6,436 nt of DNA from NCBI GenBank assembly GCA_035638495.1, contig DASQZW010000054.1:1-6436 (forward strand). The letters are read 5' to 3'. Below are positions 1 to 4,997 of the stretch, piece after piece. The DNA is from CF-161 sp035638495 (GTDB lineage Bacteria; Chloroflexota; Dormibacteria; Dormibacterales; Dormibacteraceae). The notes under the pieces were generated by a model. The model had not been told where the DNA came from. It saw nothing but the letters and a program-made list of their open reading frames with translations, and made no database searches. Position 1 is the first letter of the stretch. Each line of letters starts with the position of its first letter. The position numbers were made by a program, and so were the translations under genes.

Positions 1-747
1 GTGGTCGCGCTGCGCCGCGCCTGCCGGCATGCCGCGGAGCTCCTCGAACACCTGGCGAGCCTGGTGGCGCCCGGCGTCACCACTGACGAGCTGGACGCCG
101 CCGCTCACCGCGAGTGCGCCCGCCGCAGCGTGTACCCGAGCACGCTCAACTACCATGGCTACCCGAAGTCGATCTGCACGTCCGTGAACGAGGTGATCTG
201 CCACGGCATCCCCGACGCCCGGCCGCTGGCGTCGGGCGACACCCTGAACATCGACGTGACCGTGTTCTGCGACGGGGCCCACGGCGACTGCTCCGCCACC
301 GTGCTGGTCGGCGACGTCAACCCCGTGGCGCGCCGGCTGGTGCGGGGAGCGCTCCGGTGCCTCAACGCGGGCATCGCGGCGGTGCGGCCGAACGCGCCGT
401 TCTCGGACATCGGCAGGGCGATCCAGGTCACCGCGGACGCGCTCCGCTACGCGGTCGTGCGCCAGTTCGTCGGCCACGGCATCGGGCCGATGTTCCACAC
501 CGGCCTGCAGGTCCTGCACCACTTCAGTCCGGACCAGCGGCGGCCGATGGAGCCGGGCATGACGTTCACGATCGAGCCGATGATCAACGCCGGCACCTAC
601 CGCGCCCTGGTGCTGGAGGACGGGTGGACCGCGATCACCGCCGACCGGTCGCGGTCCGCCCAGTTCGAGCACACGGTCCTCGTCACGGAGAGCGGCGCCG
701 AGGTCCTGACGCCGAACCGGCTGTCGCCTACACGGCCGGCTGGCTGA
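1..747 (+). CDS. map: Type I methionine aminopeptidase, probably missing its extreme N-terminus
   Basis: This cytosolic metalloenzyme removes the initiator methionine from nascent proteins. All seven residues expected from the E. coli enzyme are present, numbered here from base 1: H68 (ICHGIPD; substrate-contacting His79 in E. coli), metal ligands D85 (NIDV), D96 (HGDCS), H159 (GHGIG), E192 (TIEPM) and E223 (QFEH), and H166 (FHTG; His178 in E. coli). Spacing matches E. coli almost exactly with a constant offset of about 12 residues, so the fold is complete and the protein should be active. That offset, and the usual family N-terminus before the RRACRHAAELL helix, suggest the GTG at base 1 is a window-edge artefact and that roughly 10 to 40 residues lie upstream. 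After the usual end of the family (EVLT) there is an unusual tail of about 11 residues (PNRLSPTRPAG), encoded where the gene overlaps its convergent neighbour. The type is certain; only the start is open. Confidence 0.95.
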   Translation: MVALRRACRHAAELLEHLASLVAPGVTTDELDAAAHRECARRSVYPSTLNYHGYPKSICTSVNEVICHGIPDARPLASGDTLNIDVTVFCDGAHGDCSATVLVGDVNPVARRLVRGALRCLNAGIAAVRPNAPFSDIGRAIQVTADALRYAVVRQFVGHGIGPMFHTGLQVLHHFSPDQRRPMEPGMTFTIEPMINAGTYRALVLEDGWTAITADRSRSAQFEHTVLVTESGAEVLTPNRLSPTRPAG

Positions 748-1711
748 CCGGCGCCCCCGGGCGGCGCATCAGGAACTGGACCAGCCAGCCCGTCAGGCCC
801 GCGACCACCACGATCCCGGTCACGGCGTGGACCTCCCACCACGTCCCGTACACGAGCACCAGCGACGTCATGTAGAAGGCGTACAGCGTGGCGGGGAGCG
901 CGAACGCGAACACGGCCGGGCGGTTCCGCAGCACCAGGAGCCAGATGTCGCCGGCCAGCCCGCCGAGCACGGCGATCAGCACCATGTAGTCGACGGTGTA
1001 CGCGAGCGCCAGCAGAACGGCCTGGACGCCCATGATGACCGTCAGGCTTCCGAACGGCAGTTCGAAGCGCTCCCGCAGCTTCAGGACCAGGCCCACGAGG
1101 AGGGCCGACTGCAGCATGACGCCGAAGAGCCCGATCCGAACGGCCTCGTCGTAGCCCATCGCGCCCCGCTCGAAGCTGGCGGCGACGCGGTCCAGATAGG
1201 GCTGCGCGAAGCTGGTGACGACGCCGAGGTATGCGAACGCCACCGCGGCACCCAGGACCGCGAGCACCGGCGCGCGCCGCCGGGCGCCGGCTCGGGCCGC
1301 GCGCACCGTCCCGGTCACGATCAGGGTGCCGGAGACGATCAGCCAGAGGTGCGTCGGACTGAGCACCGCGGCGATCGCCCGTTCGATGCCGAAGAACGTA
1401 TGCCACAGCAGGTCGCCCAGGCCCCCCACCGCGAAGAACACGCAGCCGAGCAGAGACAGCCCGTAGCCGTCGGGAAGGGTCCGGTCGCGAAGCCAGCGCG
1501 CACCGAGGACCACCGCGCAGGCCGCGAAGCCGCTGTACAGGACGCCGTGCCAGGGCGTGAAGAACGTCTCCAGCTTCACGATGTGGGCGTGGGCCCAGGC
1601 ATCCAGGTAGACGCCCCCCACCAGCCACGTGGTCGTCGCAAGGACGAGCCAGTCGTACCAGTCGGCCGGAATCGCTCGTCCGGCCGGTCGCGCCGCGGCA
1701 GTTATGGCCAT
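728..1711 (-). CDS. Polytopic membrane protein of unknown function with conserved-looking His/Asp residues
   Basis: I do not recognise the family. From the ATG at 1711 the product is 327 residues with about eight to ten hydrophobic segments covering nearly its whole length, so it is an integral membrane protein. The first half carries polar residues in or beside membrane segments that resemble a metal or cofactor site: D37, H41 and H43 (LDAWAHAH), H55 (TPWHG), D100 and H104 (GDLLWHT), E110 (FGIE) and H121 (SPTHL). A WWEVH motif lies before the last segment. The open frame continues upstream to a GTG at 1771, which would add 20 residues. I prefer ATG 1711 because a consensus-like promoter (TTGACA, 16 bp, GACAAT) ends just before it and because the GTG would sit inside a perfect inverted repeat. 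Neither start has a Shine-Dalgarno sequence, which fits a leaderless message. The stop lies 20 bp inside the convergent aminopeptidase gene. The VOC gene is upstream on the same strand, so co-transcription is also possible. The reading frame is secure; function is unknown. Confidence 0.85.
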   Translation of the reverse strand: MAITAAARPAGRAIPADWYDWLVLATTTWLVGGVYLDAWAHAHIVKLETFFTPWHGVLYSGFAACAVVLGARWLRDRTLPDGYGLSLLGCVFFAVGGLGDLLWHTFFGIERAIAAVLSPTHLWLIVSGTLIVTGTVRAARAGARRRAPVLAVLGAAVAFAYLGVVTSFAQPYLDRVAASFERGAMGYDEAVRIGLFGVMLQSALLVGLVLKLRERFELPFGSLTVIMGVQAVLLALAYTVDYMVLIAVLGGLAGDIWLLVLRNRPAVFAFALPATLYAFYMTSLVLVYGTWWEVHAVTGIVVVAGLTGWLVQFLMRRPGAPVSQPAV

Positions 1712-1719
1712 CGCGGACC

Positions 1720-1747
1720 ATTGTCCGAGGGTGGCCGCGAGTGTCAA
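1720..1747 (-). promoter_or_regulatory. Putative sigma70-type promoter of the membrane-protein gene
   Basis: Read on the minus strand there is a perfect -35 hexamer TTGACA (1747-1742), a 16-bp spacer, and a -10-like GACAAT (1725-1720; four of six matches, including the key A and final T). Transcription would begin near 1713, about two bases before the ATG at 1711, giving a leaderless or nearly leaderless mRNA of the kind common in actinobacteria. The -35 lies inside one arm of the inverted repeat at 1737-1775, so a protein bound there would be expected to block polymerase. This is a pattern match only. Confidence 0.45.
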
Positions 1748-1775
1748 GCCAGTGCCCGGCCCGCTTGACACTCGC
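1737..1775. repeat. Perfect 13-bp inverted repeat (operator or hairpin)
   Basis: The arms GCGAGTGTCAAGC (1737-1749) and GCTTGACACTCGC (1763-1775) are exact reverse complements, separated by 13 bases. The repeat lies just after the stop of the VOC gene (1787) and before the ATG of the membrane protein (1711), both on the minus strand. It could be an intrinsic terminator for the VOC gene; there is no T-run after it on the minus strand, though tail-less terminators are reported in actinobacteria. It could instead be a regulator binding site over the -35 element. Each arm contains a TTGACA/TGTCAA core. The symmetry is certain; the role is not. Confidence 0.8.
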
Positions 1776-1786
1776 TCGATGCGGGC

Positions 1787-2152
1787 TCAGCCCGCGAGCA
1801 GGCCCACGACGTGGCCCTCGGGGTCCGCGAAGAGGGCGAACGTGACCCCGCCGGGGATCTGCACCGGCGGCTGCACGGTCTTGCCGCCCAGGCGCTCGAC
1901 CTGGTCGAGCGCGGCCTGCGGGTCCTCGACGCCGACGTAGAACGTGACGTGCCCGGGCCCCTGCGGCGCCTTCCCGATCCCGCCGTCGATGCCGCCGCGG
2001 TCCTTGAGGTGGACCATGCTGTACTGCATCGGCCCGTCGTCGGCCGGGCCCAACTGCCAGCCGAACGCATCGGCGTAGAACCGCCGCAGGGCGCCGGCGT
2101 CCTGACCCAGGACCTCGAAGTGGATGACCGGATTGCTCGTTGCGTTTCCCAT
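1787..2152 (-). CDS. VOC (glyoxalase/bleomycin-resistance fold) family protein
   Basis: A cytosolic 121-residue protein of the vicinal oxygen chelate superfamily, about the normal single-domain length. The two beta-alpha-beta-beta-beta modules can be followed: module one starts at VIHFEVLGQD (residues 9-18) with the typical helix ALRRFYADAFGW (21-32); module two starts at GPGHVTFYV (65-73) with helix DPQAALDQVERLGG (77-90) and ends with FADPEGHVVGL (108-118). Histidines 11 and 68 occupy the usual metal-ligand positions. The closing strand has glycine (VVGLL) where metal-dependent glyoxalases usually have a glutamate ligand, so glyoxalase I activity is doubtful; a binding, resistance or other enzymatic role is possible. 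The ATG at 2152 is chosen because the domain starts right after it; the extension to a TTG at 2182 would run through the probable operator. It is divergent from the WYL regulator gene and is the most likely regulatory target. Confidence 0.88.
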   Translation of the reverse strand: MGNATSNPVIHFEVLGQDAGALRRFYADAFGWQLGPADDGPMQYSMVHLKDRGGIDGGIGKAPQGPGHVTFYVGVEDPQAALDQVERLGGKTVQPPVQIPGGVTFALFADPEGHVVGLLAG

Positions 2153-2170
2153 GCGCCCAGCGTGAGCCGG

Positions 2171-2176
2171 TGTATA
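2171..2176 (-). promoter_or_regulatory. Possible -10 element of the VOC gene
   Basis: On the minus strand TATACA (2176-2171) lies 18 bases before the VOC ATG at 2152, giving a predicted leader of about 12 bases with only a weak purine-rich GCTGGG stretch as ribosome site. No good -35 is present at the normal spacing. The palindrome at 2176-2192 fills the position between -10 and -35, as expected for a promoter controlled by a bound regulator. Confidence 0.3.
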
Positions 2177-2192
2177 TGACAACCTCTGTCAT
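2176..2192. promoter_or_regulatory. Probable operator of the WYL regulator (ATGACA-N5-TGTCAT)
   Basis: The arms ATGACA (2176-2181) and TGTCAT (2187-2192) are perfect inverted repeats around the 5-bp spacer ACCTC. The site lies in the 63-bp divergent region, immediately upstream of the VOC -10-like element and about 24 bp before the regulator GTG. A half-site spacing near one helical turn suits a dimeric HTH protein. Position and symmetry support an operator for the adjacent regulator, serving both autoregulation and control of the VOC gene; binding itself is inferred. Confidence 0.55.
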
Positions 2193-2203
2193 CATCCCGG
2201 CGA

Positions 2204-2209
2204 TATCCT
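2204..2209 (+). promoter_or_regulatory. Possible -10 element of the regulator gene, implying a leaderless mRNA
   Basis: TATCCT ends six bases before the GTG at 2216, so transcription would start at or next to the start codon itself. No Shine-Dalgarno is correctly placed: the only G-run (2211-2214) is one base from the GTG, too close. There is no consensus -35 at 16-18 bp; that position is taken by the palindrome, which could mean autoregulation. Confidence 0.3.
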
Positions 2210-2215
2210 CGGGGC

Positions 2216-3151
2216 GTGCGCGCCGATCGCCTCCTCTCGATCCTCCTGCTGCTCCAGGCCCGCGGCCGGATGAGCGCCGGCGACCTGGCGGAGCGGCTGG
2301 AGGTCTCCCGGCGCACGGTCTACCGCGACCTGGACGCCCTCAGCGGCGCGGGCGTCCCGGTCGTCACCGACCGCGGCCCCAACGGCGGCGTCCAGCTGCT
2401 GGGCGGCTACCGCACCGACCTGACCGGCCTGACCGAGGCGGAGCTGGAGGCCCTGCTGGCGTTCGGGGGGCGTGGTCCCGCGGCCGACCTCGGACTCGCT
2501 CCCCAGCTCGACCAGGCGTCCCGGAAGCTGGCGGTGGCCGCCGGGCCGAGCCGGGGCGGCCGGCTCCAGGAGCGGGTGCTGATCGACGCCGACCGCTGGT
2601 TCCCGACCGCGCCCGTGCCGCCGCACCTGGCCCGCGTCCAGGACGCGCTCTGGTCGGACCAGCGCCTCCGGCTGCGCTACCGGCGGGCGCTGGACCGGGT
2701 CGTCGAACGCGTTGTCGAGCCCTACGGTCTGGTCTCCAAGGCGGGCAACTGGTACCTGCTGGCGCGCGTCGGCGGGGGCCCCCGGGTCTACCGGGTGTCG
2801 CGCATCGAGGACGCGGAGGTGACCGGCGAGACGTTCGAGCGGCGGCCCGGCTTCGACCTCCGCTCCGCCTGGGAGGCCCAGGTCGGGCGGTTCCGCGGAG
2901 ACCGGTCCGAGCGCGTCGCGGTGACGGTGCGGGTCGACCCGGCCGTGTCCGGGCAGTTCACGCGGGTGTTCGGCGACCAGGTCGTGGACCGGCCGGGCGA
3001 CGGCGTGGCGGTCCTCGACTTCCCGGCCTGCGAGGCCGCGATCAGCGCGGTGACGGCCTTCGGCGGCGCGGTCGAGGTGCTGGCGCCCCAGGACCTGCGG
3101 GACCGACTGGCCGACCTCGCCCGCCAGCTCTCGGCTCTCTACCAGCGATGA
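2216..3151 (+). CDS. YafY/DeoR-like HTH-WYL domain transcriptional regulator
   Basis: A 311-residue cytosolic DNA-binding regulator of normal length for the YafY-type WYL family. Residues 1-55 form the HTH_11 winged helix (ADRLLSILLLLQARGRMSAG, then LAERLEVSRRTVYRDLDAL as the recognition part), followed by the wing GGVQLLGGY (57-65). The WYL domain occupies about 140-210, with PYGLV (169-173), the signature NWYLLA (178-183) and the ligand-contact type arginines of YRVSRI (192-197). The rest (about 230-310) is the WCX-like C-terminal extension used in oligomerisation. WYL domains are known to sense small ligands or nucleic acids; the ligand here is unknown. The GTG start is supported because the HTH begins immediately and a TATCCT -10-like box lies just upstream. 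The gene is divergent from the VOC gene and shares an ATGA stop/start overlap with the methyltransferase gene, so it probably regulates this small cluster. Confidence 0.95.
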   Translation: MRADRLLSILLLLQARGRMSAGDLAERLEVSRRTVYRDLDALSGAGVPVVTDRGPNGGVQLLGGYRTDLTGLTEAELEALLAFGGRGPAADLGLAPQLDQASRKLAVAAGPSRGGRLQERVLIDADRWFPTAPVPPHLARVQDALWSDQRLRLRYRRALDRVVERVVEPYGLVSKAGNWYLLARVGGGPRVYRVSRIEDAEVTGETFERRPGFDLRSAWEAQVGRFRGDRSERVAVTVRVDPAVSGQFTRVFGDQVVDRPGDGVAVLDFPACEAAISAVTAFGGAVEVLAPQDLRDRLADLARQLSALYQR

Positions 3152-4242
3152 TGGAAGCCATGAGCGAGACCCGTATCCCCGACCGCGAGGACGTCGACCG
3201 CTTCGCCCTCCGGGTGTGGCAGTACAAGCAGGGCGAGGTCGTCTCGCTCATGGTGCATCTGGGCGACCGGCTGGGGCTGTACCGGGCCATGGACGGAGCC
3301 GGCTGGGTCACGCCGGCGGAGCTGGCCGCGACGACCGGGCTCGCCGAGCGGTGGGTGCGGGAGTGGCTGCTGGGCCAGGCGGCCGCCCGCCTGCTCGAGG
3401 CGAACGACGACGCGACCTCGTTCGCCCTCAGCGCCGAGGGCGCGCTCGTCCTGGCCAGGGAGGAGGACAGCCTGGCCTTCGCGGCGGGCGCGTTCAGCGG
3501 CGGGATCGCCCCGCCCGCCATCGTGGACGCGCTGGCGGAGGCGTTTCGCACCGGCGTCGGCCTGACCTTCGACCAGATGGGCCGGGTGTCGGCGCACCGC
3601 CTGGCCCGCCAGTCCGAGCCGTGGGCCCGCCTGGCGCTGGTGCAGCGCGTGATCCCCGCGCTGGACGGCGTCGACGACCGGCTCCGGGCCGGCGCCCGCG
3701 TCCTGGAGGTGGGCTGCGGCGGCGGCGCGGCGCTGCTGACGCTGGCCGCGGCCTATCCGGCCAGCCGCTTCGAGGGCGTCGACCTCTCCGCGTTCGCCAT
3801 CGAGCACGCCGAGCGGGAGGCTGCTGACTCGGGGCTCGACAACGTCGCCTTCCGCGTCGGCCGCGGCGAGGAGCTGGCACCCGACGGCGGCCACGACCTG
3901 GTCATGACCCTCGACTGCCTGCACGACATGACGCGGCCCGACGTGGTCGCGGGCGCCGTCCACGGGGCGATCCGGCCCGACGGCACCTGGCTGATTCGCG
4001 AGATCCGCTCGACGGGCGACTGGTCCGCCAACCGGCGCAACCCGCTGCTCGCCATGCTCTACGGCTACTCGGTCGCCAGCTGCATGTCGTCCGCCCTCTC
4101 CGAGCCGGATGGCAAGGGCCTGGGCACGGTGGGCCTGCCGCCCCCGGCGGTCGAGGACCTGTGCCGGGCCGCCGGCTTCCGGAGCGTGGTGCTCCACGAC
4201 CTGGACGACCCGGCGACCCTCTTCTACGAGGTGACCGCCTGA
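3148..4242 (+). CDS. Class I SAM-dependent methyltransferase with N-terminal winged helix (Rv2258c-like)
   Basis: A 364-residue cytosolic methyltransferase, similar in length to mycobacterial Rv2258c (about 350). Residues about 25-105 are a winged-helix-like domain (VVSLMVHLGDRLGLYRAM, then TPAELAATTGLAERWVREWL) typical of this family and of O-methyltransferase dimerisation domains. The Rossmann domain follows: motif I VLEVGCGGG (185-193), acidic motif II GVDLS (210-214), LDCLHDM (255-261), and RPDGTWLIRE (276-285). The C-terminal stretch with SCMSSALSE and GLGTVGLPPP (311-333) is the family's substrate-side segment. The SAM-binding residues look intact, so it should be active; the substrate is unknown. 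Start codons at 3148, 3151 and 3160 are in frame. The one at 3148 overlaps the regulator stop (ATGA), implying translational coupling; 3160 has a GGAAG just upstream but very close. The same frame stays open far upstream through the regulator gene, but that part has no domain and is not real. Confidence 0.93.
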   Translation: MMEAMSETRIPDREDVDRFALRVWQYKQGEVVSLMVHLGDRLGLYRAMDGAGWVTPAELAATTGLAERWVREWLLGQAAARLLEANDDATSFALSAEGALVLAREEDSLAFAAGAFSGGIAPPAIVDALAEAFRTGVGLTFDQMGRVSAHRLARQSEPWARLALVQRVIPALDGVDDRLRAGARVLEVGCGGGAALLTLAAAYPASRFEGVDLSAFAIEHAEREAADSGLDNVAFRVGRGEELAPDGGHDLVMTLDCLHDMTRPDVVAGAVHGAIRPDGTWLIREIRSTGDWSANRRNPLLAMLYGYSVASCMSSALSEPDGKGLGTVGLPPPAVEDLCRAAGFRSVVLHDLDDPATLFYEVTA

Positions 4243-4329
4243 CCCGAGGGGCGCCGCCGGGCCGCGTTCCTCCAATTCATCCGGTTGGGATGATGCCGCC
4301 GCGTCGCGGATCGGGTGAACTGACGACGA

Positions 4330-4989
4330 GTGAGGTGGTCTGCGGCCGAGCGCCGCGAGCGGGAGACGTTCTACCGGTACGGCGTCGTGCTGGTGCTCCT
4401 CACCGCCTCGTTCACGTTCGCCATGATCGCCCCGGCAGGCGGGTGGGCCAGGGTGGTCAGCGCCCTGCTGCAGGGCGGCGCCGTCCTCACGGCGCTCGCC
4501 CGGGCCGGGGCAGACCGCTGGCTCGTCGGCCTCGGGCTCGGTGCCATCGTCGTCACGGTGGCTGCCGCGGCGGCAGCATATCCAGGGGAGCGATTCGCCG
4601 GCGGGGCGGCCGACCTCGCCAGCGCCGGCCTGCTCGTCCTCGTGCCGATCGCCATCCTGGTGGAGTTCCGGCGCAACCTGCGGGTCAGCGCGCAGTCGGT
4701 CATGGCGGCCCTGTGCATCTACATCGTGCTCGGCATGTTCTTCGCCAACCTGGCGTCGGCGGTCTCCGAGATCGCCGGATCGCCCTACTTCTCGGGGCAT
4801 GCGACGGCGAACACGTCCGACTACACGTACTTCAGCTTCATCACGCTGGCCACGGTCGGATACGGCGACTACGTCCCGATCCTGCGCGTTGGCCGGGCGC
4901 TCGCGGTCCTGGAGGGCCTGACGGGCCAGCTCTACCTGGTCACGGTCGTCGCGCTGGTCGTCGGCAACCTGGGCCTGCGGTCCCGCTGA
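4330..4989 (+). CDS. Potassium-channel-like membrane protein (Ion_trans_2 pore)
   Basis: A 219-residue inner-membrane protein. After a charged N-terminus (AAERRERE) come about four hydrophobic segments (roughly 17-35, 42-58, 63-83 and 94-113), then a pore module: outer helix SVMAALCIYIVLGMFFANLA (123-142), pore helix YTYFSFITLA (165-174), selectivity filter TVGYGD (175-180) and inner helix about 188-213. The canonical K+ filter predicts potassium conduction. The segment before the pore lacks the regularly spaced arginines of a voltage sensor, and the protein ends six residues after the membrane (GLRSR) with no RCK/TrkA-N or cyclic-nucleotide domain, so gating is unknown. An in-frame TGA at 4321 makes the GTG at 4330 the earliest possible start. 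No clear Shine-Dalgarno or promoter is visible in the 87-bp gap after the methyltransferase, so read-through from that gene is possible. It converges on the LuxR gene with 8 bp between stops. Confidence 0.9.
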   Translation: MRWSAAERRERETFYRYGVVLVLLTASFTFAMIAPAGGWARVVSALLQGGAVLTALARAGADRWLVGLGLGAIVVTVAAAAAAYPGERFAGGAADLASAGLLVLVPIAILVEFRRNLRVSAQSVMAALCIYIVLGMFFANLASAVSEIAGSPYFSGHATANTSDYTYFSFITLATVGYGDYVPILRVGRALAVLEGLTGQLYLVTVVALVVGNLGLRSR

Positions 4990-4997
4990 GACCGCGT

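Noticed and set aside
1765..1770. Plus-strand TTGACA as a promoter firing rightward
   Set aside because: It is the mirror copy from the inverted repeat, has no -10 match at 16-18 bp, and would transcribe antisense to the VOC gene.
2153..2182. TTG start at 2182 for the VOC gene, adding ten residues
   Set aside because: It would place the start inside the probable operator and promoter; the VOC domain begins directly after the ATG at 2152.
597..2195. Minus-strand open frame of 532 codons across the membrane protein and VOC genes
   Set aside because: It is a shifted frame of two well-supported genes and shows no recognisable domain.
2140..3147. Upstream extension of the methyltransferase frame, making a 700-residue protein
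   Set aside because: The extension overlaps the WYL regulator in another frame and is a low-complexity Pro/Arg/Gly/Ala sequence with no domain. The real family start is at about 3148-3160.
4243..4329. Terminator or promoter between the methyltransferase and channel genes
   Set aside because: Only a short CCGCG-T-CGCGG palindrome (4299-4309) and poor hexamer matches are present; no stem with a T-run and no acceptable -35/-10 pair.
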